Part shown: one piece after another, positions 16,365 to 25,174 of the stretch
Layout of the letters: each line of letters starts with the position of its first letter
Numbering within the stretch: the stretch's first letter is position 1
Assembly: GCA_025559845.1 (NCBI GenBank)
Contig: CP048469.1
Location: forward strand, 1,984,001-2,048,000
DNA from: Agrobacterium tumefaciens
GTDB lineage: Bacteria > Pseudomonadota > Alphaproteobacteria > Rhizobiales > Rhizobiaceae
Length of the DNA stretch: 64,000 nt
Direction of reading: 5' to 3'
The notes under the pieces: generated by a model
Database searches by the model: none
The model's input: the letters and a program-made list of their open reading frames with translations, nothing else
What the model was told of the DNA's origin: nothing
Translations under genes and position numbers: made by a program

Positions 16365-17555
16365 ATGGACCGCTCACGCCGATCAAGCGGTCCCGTATCG
16401 CTGGGCGACCTTTTCGATCAGGCGCTTCAGCGAATGCAGGTTCACCAACCGCAGCCCGCACCGGACCAACCAGCCCCATCTCGCCAGACTGACGGTTTCA
16501 TTTTCAGCGGCAATCGCCATGACTCCGTGCCTCGCGCCTTGCTCACGGACAATCGCCTGACGCCGCTGGAACGCAACGCCTGGCAAGTGTTCCGGTTGTT
16601 GCTCAACGACGATGGAATCACGGCTCTCCCGACCTACGACCAGCTCGCTCCCTGGCTGGCCTCGATGCCATGCGCCACCCGAGCCTCGCATGAAACGGTC
16701 GCCCGCGCGCTGACCCTGCTACGCCTCACACGCTGGATCAGTCTGGTACGGCGGCGGCGCGACCCCAGGACCGGGCGCATCCAGGGCAACCTCTATGTGC
16801 TGCACGACGAACCTCTCACGCCGTACGAAGCCATTCAGCTCGATGCCGATTATCTGGGGCTGGTCAGCCAGTCGCTGGACCATGCCAGCAAATCCATCCA
16901 GCGCGTCGGCGTCCACACGCTCAAGGAAATGATCGACGACCCTCTGCTCAGCGGCAGGGAACTGCCGAGCCGGCTGCAGGTGATATCGCGGCGTCTGGCC
17001 GCGCAAGGGTGGACTGAACCAGCGACTTATCCACAGCCTGGGGATAATCACGATTCCGAAGACGGGGAAGACGGCCTTCTTCGGAATCGTGACGCACCTT
17101 CTTCGGAATCCGAAGTGGGCGAAAAACCCCGGAAAACCGGCTCACTTCGGAATCCGAAGACCGATAGTACAGTACGTAAAGAAAAAGAAATAAAAGAAGT
17201 ACGTACAGTACCGCGCGGGTTGGGCATGCTTCGCCTTCCCGAGCGCTTCATGTCGCTCAAGGCAGAACAGCAATCGGGCGCATTGGCCGCGTTGCAGCCG
17301 GTTGATCCCGACCTGCATCAGGCTGTTCTCGATGAGTGGGATGCCCGCTGCCGAGCGAGCACCGTGCGCAATCCTGCCGGCTACCTGTTTGGCATTATCC
17401 AGAAAGCGATGCGCGGTGAGTTCCGCGCCTGGGCTGGACAGAGGACGCCGCCCGATAAATCAGCCACACCGCCCCAGGAACCACGGCAACCCGTAGATCC
17501 GGAAGTCGCTCAGGCTCATATTGCCCGGCTGCGCTCGATGCTTCGCTTGTCGTAG
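16365..17555 (+). CDS. STY4528-family ICE replication protein
   Basis: A 396-residue protein of the STY4528 (pathogenicity-island replication) family. The N-terminal half is helical with a winged-helix look: NRLTPLERNAWQVFRLLLND, TYDQLAPWLASM and SHETVARALTLLRLTRWISL. A charged linker (residues about 220-285, SEDGEDGLLRN to KEKEIKEVRTVPR) joins a short C-terminal domain. The linker DNA contains two facing DnaA boxes, palindromic iterons and an A-rich tract, so the gene appears to enclose its own origin. I prefer the ATG at 16365; a TTG two codons upstream is possible. It closes the alpA-parA-parB operon. Confidence 0.8.
   Translation: MDRSRRSSGPVSLGDLFDQALQRMQVHQPQPAPDQPAPSRQTDGFIFSGNRHDSVPRALLTDNRLTPLERNAWQVFRLLLNDDGITALPTYDQLAPWLASMPCATRASHETVARALTLLRLTRWISLVRRRRDPRTGRIQGNLYVLHDEPLTPYEAIQLDADYLGLVSQSLDHASKSIQRVGVHTLKEMIDDPLLSGRELPSRLQVISRRLAAQGWTEPATYPQPGDNHDSEDGEDGLLRNRDAPSSESEVGEKPRKTGSLRNPKTDSTVRKEKEIKEVRTVPRGLGMLRLPERFMSLKAEQQSGALAALQPVDPDLHQAVLDEWDARCRASTVRNPAGYLFGIIQKAMRGEFRAWAGQRTPPDKSATPPQEPRQPVDPEVAQAHIARLRSMLRLS
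17027..17211. repeat. Candidate replication origin inside the replication gene
   Basis: In order: a consensus DnaA box TTATCCACA (17027-17035) facing TGGGGATAA (17039-17047, one mismatch on the other strand). Then come four copies of a TTCGGAAT element: ATTCCGAAG at 17053-17061, CTTCGGAATC at 17079-17088, and two full 15-base palindromes CTTCGGAATCCGAAG at 17101-17115 and 17145-17159. Then an A-rich stretch (17178-17199) is bracketed by 12-base inverted arms GTACAGTACGTA (17167-17178) and TACGTACAGTAC (17200-17211, one mismatch). DnaA boxes, iterons and an easily melted tract in this order are the parts of an iteron origin. The sites are read directly; the role is inferred. Confidence 0.65.
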
Positions 17556-18158
17556 AGCTTGCCTCTATCGACGAATAGTCGTGGCCATGTCAGGCCATTT
17601 CACCGCCGTCGACCATGACGAGAGAGTCCACCCAGTTCCATAGTCGCCTATACCCCGGGTATAGCGAAACATGAAGCCTTCCAGCCAGGGGGCATCAAGC
17701 GCTTATCGTGGATGACGGGCTGAGCGTCCAGCGAGAGCCATGGACGCCTATACCCTGGGTATAGCGCAACACACAGCCTTCCAGCCATTGCATCCAGGTC
17801 TTTGCCCTGGCTGACGAGGCTGAAAGTCCACTGAGAGCCGTGGACGCCTATACCCCGGGTATAGCGCAACACCCAGCCTTCCGGTCCTGGATAGCCATGC
17901 GCCAGCCCAACAGGGAATTCGAGTGTCCACCGAAATCCATGGGCGCCTATACCACTGGTATAGAAGAACAGCCTGCCTTCCCGATCCGGGTAGATTTCGT
18001 GAACCCTGCGCCCACGAATAGGTTCCCGGTTCCGATACCGCGCCAGCCGTGCCGCCGCCTGCTCACAAACAGGCGCTGCTCCGGTGCGGTTTGATGACTG
18101 ACGGCCTTCCGGCCAATGGCGATGCTGACCTCTCGTTTCAACACCGGGAGTCGTCAAC
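17556..18158. repeat. 100-bp tandem repeat array with central palindromes (four units)
   Basis: This 600-base gap holds four repeat cores starting at 17626, 17726, 17826 and 17925. Each core runs GTCCA, about 10 bases, then in most units TGGACGC as an inverted partner, then a 17-base palindrome, then AGCCTTCC. The palindromes are CTATACCCCGGGTATAG at 17648-17664 and 17848-17864, CTATACCCTGGGTATAG at 17748-17764, and the diverged CTATACCACTGGTATAG at 17947-17963. Spacing is 100, 100 and 99 bases. Likely uses are a partition site (parS) for the nearby ParAB, further origin iterons, or an operator array. The minus-strand frames across it are repeat read-through, not genes. Confidence 0.8.
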
Positions 18159-18980
18159 ATGGCCAACGAAACAGAATCTCTGCAATTGAACCTGGGGTCC
18201 CTGCGCAGCGCGATGTCGCTGACGCTGCACACCCATCATGCCTCGCGCATCTGGCACGGGCGTACACCATCCGAAGGCAAGCCCGGCATCATCGGCCTCA
18301 ACGGCTTTGTCGCCATCATGAACAAGCTCAAGCGCGGCGCCGAGCAGGACGATCCCTATTCGGACTGGTGGATGCTGCGCATCGAAGACAAGCTCAGCAC
18401 AACCAAGGAGCAGCTTCAAACCCTGCGCGAGCAGGTGGACCAGGCGCTCGCCGACATCCCGCAGGCGCTCAGCCTTGGCGAAAACCTCAATGTCCAGCCA
18501 GTCAAGCTTCCACTGTTCGTTTCCTCGCAGCTCGGCTTCATGGCCGTGTACCTCCTGGCCGACTATGACGATCTTGCCCGGCGTTTGATCCTGGCGCATC
18601 ACACGGCCCTGATCGACCGCAGCACGCTCGAACGCTGGCTGGGCGAAGGCGCGCATTCCCTGCGCAGCCTGTTCAGCCTGGCGCAGCAATACCGCTACTC
18701 CGGTACGAAGCGCGACGACTTCGCAGCCAACAACGCCGCAGCGCGTGCGGCCGTGGAGAAGTATGGCGAGCTGCCGCAGGACGTGCTCGAAGGCGAACGC
18801 CGCTCCCGCTTCGCGCCGCCGCTTATCCGGCGTTCGCCACTGGCCTCGGCGACCGCCCGGTCCGGAACATCGGCTGTCGTGCCGGCCAGTGACGCCGACC
18901 AGACTGCGCCAGCCGATTCCGACGACGAAGCCGAGGGTGAAGCATCCGCGTCTTCGGACGAAGAGGATGCATCAGCATGA
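18159..18980 (+). CDS. ICE protein, PFL_4669 family
   Basis: A 273-residue conserved protein of the PFGI-1 ICE class (PFL_4669 family, TIGR03761). It begins MANETESLQLNLGSLRSAMS and contains the family segments HTHHASRIWHGRTPSEGKPG and KLPLFVSSQLGFMAVYLLAD. The last ~60 residues are a highly acidic low-complexity tail (SDDEAEGEASASSDEEDASA). There are no membrane spans. It is the first gene after the 100-bp repeat array, so an array-borne promoter or operator could control it. The molecular function is unknown. Its stop overlaps the next start (ATGA). Confidence 0.85.
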   Translation: MANETESLQLNLGSLRSAMSLTLHTHHASRIWHGRTPSEGKPGIIGLNGFVAIMNKLKRGAEQDDPYSDWWMLRIEDKLSTTKEQLQTLREQVDQALADIPQALSLGENLNVQPVKLPLFVSSQLGFMAVYLLADYDDLARRLILAHHTALIDRSTLERWLGEGAHSLRSLFSLAQQYRYSGTKRDDFAANNAAARAAVEKYGELPQDVLEGERRSRFAPPLIRRSPLASATARSGTSAVVPASDADQTAPADSDDEAEGEASASSDEEDASA

Positions 18981-19507
18981 ACGCGCCAAGCCGCTTCGAA
19001 GCGCTGGAACAGCCTGACTTCCAGAAGCTGGAACACGCAGCCTACCTAAAAGGCCTTTTAAGACCCTTTAAAGGTAATGGGGAGCTTGCGACCTGGGCCA
19101 GCCAGTGCGAAGCGCTGCGGGACGACCTGATTGGACTGGCGCAGCGCAAGGTGCTGGCGCAGGCCCGCAGCCATCCCTTCAACCTGTTGCCCGTTCAACT
19201 GGCGCAACAGACCACTGGCGCAGGCACGACATTTCTTCGCTGGCGCAACCTCGACCGTTCCAGCATGGGCGTGGCGCTGTGGGAAGGACTGATTGCCAGC
19301 CCCGCCACACCGATCGGCCTGATCGACGACCTCCTTGCGCTGGAACAGCAGCGCATCGTGCTGAACATGCAGATCAGCCTGTGCCACACCATTGCCCGGC
19401 AGGGTTTGGAGTGCGCCAGCAAGGTGGCGTCGGCGCAGACAGCTCACCAACGCCGGGCCGCCGGCGGAACCGGTACTGGTCCATCGAATGGCGGGCCATC
19501 ATCATGA
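18977..19507 (+). CDS. DUF3158-family protein, candidate InrR counterpart
   Basis: A 176-residue protein with no membrane segments: FEALEQPDFQKLEHAAYLKG, LLPVQLAQQTTGAGTTFLRW, and a C-terminal Gly/Ser/Pro tail. Size and position two genes before ssb match InrR of ICEclc, a protein needed for full integrase expression in transfer-competent cells. I recall the family as DUF3158. The InrR equivalence is inferred from position and size. It overlaps its neighbours on both sides by ATGA junctions. Confidence 0.7.
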   Translation: MNAPSRFEALEQPDFQKLEHAAYLKGLLRPFKGNGELATWASQCEALRDDLIGLAQRKVLAQARSHPFNLLPVQLAQQTTGAGTTFLRWRNLDRSSMGVALWEGLIASPATPIGLIDDLLALEQQRIVLNMQISLCHTIARQGLECASKVASAQTAHQRRAAGGTGTGPSNGGPSS

Positions 19508-19810
19508 GCAGGCCTGGCGCTAATGCGCAGCCCCGGTTAAACCGCACCCGCGCGGGCGACTGGCGCGAGATGTTGCGATGGATAAGCCTCGATGGCATGC
19601 GGGTGCAAGGCTTCCCACGGCGGTCATTTCGCGGTGTTCTCGGACATCCTCGTTACGCCCTGCATTATCGCCGGCTCGCGAGTTGGCGACTCCGTACTCG
19701 ATCCTCTCATGGGCAGCGGCAAGACCGCCGTGGCAGCGCTCTGTCTGCGGCGGTATTTCATCGGCTGCGAATTGAACCGGTCGTTCATCGACCTGCAGCA
19801 CCTGCACTGA
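19504..19810 (+). pseudogene. Site-specific DNA methyltransferase remnant
   Basis: The frame opened by the ATG at 19504, coupled to the previous stop, reads MSRPGANAQPRLNRTRAGDW for ~30 residues and then loses similarity. From about 19592 another frame reads GHFAVFSDILVTPCIIAGSR, then VLDPLMGSGKTAVAAL and FIGCELNRSFIDLQ. These are the C-terminal S-adenosylmethionine motif (DPF-GSGTT type) and ending of N6/N4 DNA methyltransferases. The catalytic DPPY/NPPY region and most of the enzyme are missing. ICE methyltransferases normally help evade host restriction; this copy cannot. Confidence 0.7.
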
Positions 19811-19853
19811 TGCCAATCGGTCAGGCATTTCCAACCAGCAAGGAGTTTCCACT

Positions 19854-20249
19854 ATGAGCACGCATTTCTATGGCGAAGGCAACATCGGTTCTGCGCCAGA
19901 ATACCGGGAGTTTCCGAACGGGAATGATGAACCGCGCAGGCTGCTGCGCCTGAACGTCTATTTTGACAACCCTGTTCCGACCAAGGACGGGTTCGAAGAT
20001 CGCGGCGGCTTCTGGGCTCCCGTGGAAATCTGGCACCGCGACGCCGAGCACTGGGCCACGTTGTACCAGAAAGGTATGCGCGTACTGGTCGAGGGGCGCA
20101 CTGTTCGTGACGAATGGGAGGACGCCGAAGAGAACGAACGCGTGACCTTCAAGGTTGAAGCCCGGCGCATCGGCATTCTGCCGTATCGCGTTGAAGCGGT
20201 CGTTCTGAGCGCGAAGCCCGCATCTGCCGACTCTGCCGAAGGCCAGTAA
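19854..20249 (+). CDS. ssb: Single-stranded DNA-binding protein, ICE type
   Basis: A 131-residue OB-fold SSB variant: GNIGSAPEYREF, LLRLNVYFDNP, WAPVEIWHRDAEHWATLYQK and GMRVLVEGRTVRDEW. It lacks the acidic DDDIPF-type C-terminal tip of chromosomal SSB; the end is ADSAEGQ. A good AAGGAG ribosome site precedes the ATG. In ICEclc the equivalent ssb is transcribed with inrR in transfer-competent cells and protects single strands during transfer and replication. Confidence 0.88.
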   Translation: MSTHFYGEGNIGSAPEYREFPNGNDEPRRLLRLNVYFDNPVPTKDGFEDRGGFWAPVEIWHRDAEHWATLYQKGMRVLVEGRTVRDEWEDAEENERVTFKVEARRIGILPYRVEAVVLSAKPASADSAEGQ

Positions 20250-20348
20250 CCTTCACTCGTGGCGACACCCGGCGAGTGGATGGCTCACCATTGCTCGCCG
20301 GGATGTGTCAGCCGGAATTTTGTCCGTTGTTGCATTGAGGGTCTACCT

Positions 20349-22751
20349 ATGCGACTGCCATTCGAACTTGATCCGCAGATCATCCACCACATCATCTACA
20401 GCCAGGCCGGTTCCATCGGCAAAGCCATCATCGAATTGCTGATGAACTCGGTCGATGCGAAGGCCAGCACCGTGTTTCTTTCTCTGAGCCGCACGGGCTT
20501 CACCTGCAGCGACGACGGCCGGGGCTTTGTCAGCAGGGAGGACGTCGTTCACTACTTCGGTCGTTTCGGTACTCCGCACGACGAAGGCGATGCGACCTAC
20601 GGGCGGTTCCGACTCGGACGTGGCCAGATCATGGCCCATGCAACGACAGTCTGGCGTTCCAGCGCCTGGATGATGACCGTCGACACTCGTGCCATGGGCT
20701 ATCACTATGATCTCGACGAAATCCGGGATGCAGTGCAGGGATGCTCGATCTCCGGGAACTGGTACGAGGCGCTGAGCGATGCCGAACTGATGTCCGCCGT
20801 TCAGGAGATTCGGGATCTGGTGCGTTACACGCCCATCAGCGTCGAGCTGAATGGTCACAGGATTGCCCGCGATCCTCGCACCGAGCATTGGGATGCTGAG
20901 GACGAATTCGCGTGGTATCGCGTGAAAGCGGATGGGTCCGTCTCCATCTATAACCAGGGTGTACTCGTGCGGCACGACCCCGCTCACATGTGGGGCGCCG
21001 GTGGCCTTGTCGTTTCCAAGAAGGCAATTGCTCTGAACGTCTCCCGCACAGAGATCCTGCGCAAGACTTGTCCGGTGTGGAAGTCGATCGCCAGTCAGTT
21101 CGGCCGGTTGGCTGACCAGATGGCTTCCCGGCTTGGCGACCATCGCAAAACCGAGGCTCGCCGCGAGAAATCCGCGCGGGCGCTGCTCTCATGCGATACG
21201 AATATCATTCAGATTTATTCCAGGGAGGAAGTCGTCACGCTTCTGCCTGGCAAGAGGCACGTATCACTGGAGGATTTTCTGCGCAAATGCCGGTATAGCC
21301 ACAACAAGAGGCAGGATGGTCGGTTCGCTGTTGTTGAGAACGCCTTCGACGTGCCGAAGGGTGAAGCAATCGCCCGTGAAGGTATAGCCTTGATTGTGCA
21401 TCCCGGCACACTCGATCGCTTCGGCTGCTACAACGCGCAGGATTTTGTCGACTGCATTGTTCGCATCAATGCCAATCTGCGTCATGACGTCGAGCAGAAC
21501 AACACGCAATTCTGGGGTTTGAACAGTCTCTACGTGCCTGATCTCGTCGCGTTCTCAACCCTGCGGGATGCCTTCATCGAGCGGACCCGCATCGTGATCG
21601 AGAAAGACGTGCTCGATCGCGAAACGCGGCGTGCCTGGGTCGCCCTGCGCTGGTGTCTGCACCACTACGCAGCCTTATGTACTGGCGGCCGCCCTACGTA
21701 TGGCGGCCAGGTGCGTGGCGGGAAATCACTTCACATCTTTCTCGGCGAGTCCAACAGAGCCGAGGCATGGACGGACGGCAGTAGCTATATTGCAATCCAT
21801 CTCACCATCGCGCAACGTCTCAAATCCTACCCAATCCAAACTGCGGCTTACATCTTTACCCTCGTCGAGCATGAGATCTCTCATGAAGGGGACAGCCTCG
21901 ATTGCGGCCATGACGAAGCGTTCTATCAGCGATTCCACGACATGGCCTTGCGTCATATCGAACAGCGTCAACGCTACATGCACATGTGGCTGATGAAATA
22001 CACCGTGAGCATGGAGAACGAGGGCAAACGGCCGCGCGGTGAGGCCTGGCGTGAACGCTATCTGGTTGATCGGGCAGGTAGCGGTCGCACAAAGCGCGGC
22101 CTTGCTCCAGCGATCGAAGATGTGCGCGATGATCCCGTGGTCCTCAGCGTTGTTCCCGACGAGAACGAAAAGATCATCAACTACCAGAACATGCTTTTCG
22201 TCAACGCTGGCATTTGCCCTGCACCGCCTGACTGGCCTGATGTCCTGGCGCGTGCTCAAGCCGACCAGAACCTTATCGCGGAAGATCGTCGTGCCGCTTC
22301 TGAACAGCGCGCTGCTGAGCTGGACCAGGCCGATGAGGACGATGCCGCCTGGTGGGCTGAGATCGAGGCCGAGATTGCCGTGCGTCAACGCTTCGCAACG
22401 CTGTTCGATGTACCACTGGCGGAGGTACACGTCGAAGCGCTGTGCTATCTGATGCGCGAGGACCTGAACGACAAACAGCTCCATGCCATGTGGATGGACA
22501 AGCCCTGGGAGGCTGACGATGCCCCTCCTTCCGGTCACGGCGAATTTGGCGACTACTGGGATGCAGACGTCGATCCGGGCGATGCAGGTTCAGGTGGCTC
22601 GCCTACCGAATCGAAAGCGCACTTCTCCGTAGACCTACAGCCTCTGATTCAACCCGGCGAGACCACATGGACGCTGGAGCGTAATGCCGCGGCTGCAGGG
22701 TTCTTTCACGTCGATGATTACCTGAAGTGGCGTGCCGGGACTGATACCTGA
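20349..22751 (+). CDS. Large GHKL-type ATPase with an HExxH metalloprotease-like segment
   Basis: An 800-residue protein starting MRLPFELDPQIIHHIIYSQA. The N-terminus is a GHKL ATP-binding fold: N-box AIIELLMNSVDAKAS (residues about 27-41), G1 box CSDDGRGF (about 53-60) and lid GTPHDEGDATYGRFRLGRGQ (about 77-96), closest in style to MutL/MORC/Hsp90. Around residue 508 it has LVEHEISHEG, an HExxH zinc-protease motif, followed by CGHDEAFYQRFHDMAL, where a third ligand would be expected. An acidic C-terminal third follows. It sits between ssb and topB. I know of no assigned function for this combination. DNA processing, defence or chaperone roles are all open. Confidence 0.7.
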   Translation: MRLPFELDPQIIHHIIYSQAGSIGKAIIELLMNSVDAKASTVFLSLSRTGFTCSDDGRGFVSREDVVHYFGRFGTPHDEGDATYGRFRLGRGQIMAHATTVWRSSAWMMTVDTRAMGYHYDLDEIRDAVQGCSISGNWYEALSDAELMSAVQEIRDLVRYTPISVELNGHRIARDPRTEHWDAEDEFAWYRVKADGSVSIYNQGVLVRHDPAHMWGAGGLVVSKKAIALNVSRTEILRKTCPVWKSIASQFGRLADQMASRLGDHRKTEARREKSARALLSCDTNIIQIYSREEVVTLLPGKRHVSLEDFLRKCRYSHNKRQDGRFAVVENAFDVPKGEAIAREGIALIVHPGTLDRFGCYNAQDFVDCIVRINANLRHDVEQNNTQFWGLNSLYVPDLVAFSTLRDAFIERTRIVIEKDVLDRETRRAWVALRWCLHHYAALCTGGRPTYGGQVRGGKSLHIFLGESNRAEAWTDGSSYIAIHLTIAQRLKSYPIQTAAYIFTLVEHEISHEGDSLDCGHDEAFYQRFHDMALRHIEQRQRYMHMWLMKYTVSMENEGKRPRGEAWRERYLVDRAGSGRTKRGLAPAIEDVRDDPVVLSVVPDENEKIINYQNMLFVNAGICPAPPDWPDVLARAQADQNLIAEDRRAASEQRAAELDQADEDDAAWWAEIEAEIAVRQRFATLFDVPLAEVHVEALCYLMREDLNDKQLHAMWMDKPWEADDAPPSGHGEFGDYWDADVDPGDAGSGGSPTESKAHFSVDLQPLIQPGETTWTLERNAAAAGFFHVDDYLKWRAGTDT

Positions 22752-23149
22752 ACCAGACACGCCGTGAGTCGGTTTGCTTCTCACCTGCTGATAAATCACC
22801 CGAGGCTGGTTTAATCAGCTTGCCATTTGAAGGCGGCTGTAGCAGCTAACAGTCGCCCTTGATGCGCCAATGCTGCCTGTCATCTGACGCAGCCTGCACC
22901 AGCAGGTGCTTCAGCCGGACATATCTCCGGTCTAAGTCTGCCGGGTTCCGCTGAGTTCCACGCGCGCACGGATGGCGAAGCCTCAGTACATCGTTCTTTT
23001 CCGACGACCGTTACTCACTGCCGCAACGATGCTCCCGGCGTGCAAAAAGCCGGTCAGCATGGAGTCCACCTTGTTTGCTGCCCGCCGCTGATCCCATCGG
23101 CATGCTGGTGTTCATTCGACGATCACCATGCAATTTCCGGGGAGGCCGC
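22752..23149. other. Gap between the GHKL gene and topB
   Basis: 398 bases without a gene. A stem GGCGGCTGT / ACAGTCGCC (22832-22857) lies about 80 bases after the GHKL stop codon. It has no T run, so it is only a weak terminator candidate. A GGGGAGG ribosome site just before 23150 serves topB. Confidence 0.45.
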
Positions 23150-25174
23150 ATGCGACTGTATCTGTGCGAGAAGCCTTCGCAAGGAAAGGACATCGCCCGA
23201 GTGCTGGGCGCCAGGCAGCGTGGTAACGGCTGCTACAACGGACCCGGTATCGTCGTGACCTGGTGCATCGGCCATCTGGTCGAAGCGGCGCCACCGGAAG
23301 CTTACGGGGAGCAGTACAAGCGCTGGTCCATCGAACAGCTTCCGATTCTTCCAGAGCGCTGGCGCAACGAGGTCAAGTCCTCGACCGCCACGCAATTCAA
23401 AGCGGTCAAACAGCTGATCGGACAAGCCACCGAACTGGTGATTGCAACCGACGCGGACCGTGAGGGCGAGATGATCGCCCGCGAGATCATCGACCTGTGC
23501 GGCTACCGTGGCTCCATTCAGCGGCTCTGGTTGTCGGCGCTCAACGATGCGTCCATCCGTAAGGCGCTGGATGCTCTGAAACCGTCGAGCGAGACATTGC
23601 CGATGTACTACTCGGCGCTCGCCCGTTCGCGTGCGGACTGGCTGATCGGCATGAACCTCAGCCGCTTGTTTACCGTACTCGGTCGGCAGGCCGGCTACCA
23701 GGGTGTGCTGTCGGTCGGCCGTGTGCAGACCCCGACGCTGAAGCTGGTTGTCGACCGCGATCGCGAGATCGCACGTTTTGTTTCCGTGCCGTTCTGGGCT
23801 GTCGATGTTCAGTTGTCCCATTCGGGCCAGTCATTCTCCGCCAGTTGGGTGCCACCCCAAGGTGCCAGCGATGAGGCTGGAAGATGCCTGCAACAATCCG
23901 TGGCATTGCATGCGGCAGATCAGATACGCGATGGCCGCGAGGCGCTGGTGCAATCGGTGGAAACCGAGCGCGTGCGCGAAGCACCGCCACTACCGTTCGA
24001 TCTCGGCACGCTGCAGGAAACGTGCTCCAGGCAGTTCGGCCTCGACGTCCAGGAAACGCTGGACATTGCCCAGGCCTTGTACGAGACGCACAAGGCGACG
24101 ACCTATCCGCGCAGCGACTCTGGCTATCTGCCGGAAAGCATGTTTGCCGAAGTGCCGGCAGTGCTCGACGCCATTGTTGCCACCGATCCCAGCCTGCGCC
24201 CGTTGATCGACCGGCTCGACCGAAATCAGCGTTCACGCGCCTGGAACGACGCGAAGGTGACGGCGCACCACGGCATTATCCCGACGCTGGAGCCCAGCAA
24301 TCTGTCGGCCATGTCGGAGAAGGAACGGGCGGTGTATGGATTGATCCGTGCGCACTTCATTGCGCAGTTCATGCCCCACCACGAGTTCGACCGGACGGTC
24401 GCGCGATTGTCGGCGAACGGCCAATCGCTGCAGGCGAACGGCAAACAGGTGATCGTTCCGGGCTGGCGGCTCGCGCTGATCAACAGCGAACCGGAGACAC
24501 AAGACGGCAAGGACGACGAACCCGCTCAGCGGAGCCAGATCCTGCCGCCTCTGAGCAACGGCACCCGCTGCGGTGTCGAGCAGGTCGAGTTGAAGGCGCT
24601 GAAAACGATGCCGCCCAAGCCCTATACCCAGGGCGAATTGATCAAGGCCATGAAAGGCGTCGCCAAACTGGTGACCGACCCGCGGCTGAAGCAGAAACTC
24701 AAGGAGACGACGGGCATCGGCACCGAAGCCACGCGCGCCAGCATCATCAACGGCTTGCTCGGCCGGAGCTATCTGGTCAAGAAAGGCCGTTCCATTCGCG
24801 CTTCGGATGCCGCTTTCACGCTCATTGACGCTGTACCGTCCGCCATTGCCGATCCGGGTACGACTGCCGTGTGGGAGCAGGCCCTGGACATGATTGAAGC
24901 TGGCCAGCTGACGCTGGACACGTTCATCGAAAAACAATCCATCTGGATCACGCAGTTGGTCCGGCAATACGGAAGTACCAGCTTGTCCATCAAGGTTCCC
25001 GAGGGGCCGGCCTGTCCTGTGTGCGGCGCCGCGACCCGGCAGCGCACCGGCAAGACCGGCGTCTTCTGGTCATGTAGCCGTTACCCAGACTGCAAGGGCA
25101 CCGTGGCGATCGAATCGTCCGGTGGCAAGCGTCCGGCCGCCCGCAAGCGTCGCGCGCCCCGCAAGACTTCCTGA
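23150..25174 (+). CDS. topB: DNA topoisomerase III
   Basis: A 674-residue type IA topoisomerase. The Toprim domain starts MRLYLCEKPSQGKDIARVLG and has DADREGEMIARE (residues about 99-110). The catalytic tyrosine is in TTYPRSDSGYLPE (about 316-328). The C-terminus has a Cys-rich zinc module CPVCG and CSRYPDCKG (about 621-650) and a basic tail. Such ICE-borne TopB proteins probably resolve DNA during element replication or transfer. The start at 23150 has a GGGGAGG ribosome site; a 25-codon upstream extension was rejected. Confidence 0.96.
   Translation: MRLYLCEKPSQGKDIARVLGARQRGNGCYNGPGIVVTWCIGHLVEAAPPEAYGEQYKRWSIEQLPILPERWRNEVKSSTATQFKAVKQLIGQATELVIATDADREGEMIAREIIDLCGYRGSIQRLWLSALNDASIRKALDALKPSSETLPMYYSALARSRADWLIGMNLSRLFTVLGRQAGYQGVLSVGRVQTPTLKLVVDRDREIARFVSVPFWAVDVQLSHSGQSFSASWVPPQGASDEAGRCLQQSVALHAADQIRDGREALVQSVETERVREAPPLPFDLGTLQETCSRQFGLDVQETLDIAQALYETHKATTYPRSDSGYLPESMFAEVPAVLDAIVATDPSLRPLIDRLDRNQRSRAWNDAKVTAHHGIIPTLEPSNLSAMSEKERAVYGLIRAHFIAQFMPHHEFDRTVARLSANGQSLQANGKQVIVPGWRLALINSEPETQDGKDDEPAQRSQILPPLSNGTRCGVEQVELKALKTMPPKPYTQGELIKAMKGVAKLVTDPRLKQKLKETTGIGTEATRASIINGLLGRSYLVKKGRSIRASDAAFTLIDAVPSAIADPGTTAVWEQALDMIEAGQLTLDTFIEKQSIWITQLVRQYGSTSLSIKVPEGPACPVCGAATRQRTGKTGVFWSCSRYPDCKGTVAIESSGGKRPAARKRRAPRKTS

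Noticed and set aside
17626..17982. CRISPR array interpretation of the 100-bp repeats
   Set aside because: The units are too long, the spacers between the conserved cores are related to each other, and no cas genes are near.
17648..18232. Long minus-strand frame with repeated ALYPGYRR peptides
   Set aside because: The peptide repeats are translations of the 100-bp DNA repeats, the unit length of 100 is not a multiple of three, and there is no ribosome site or domain.
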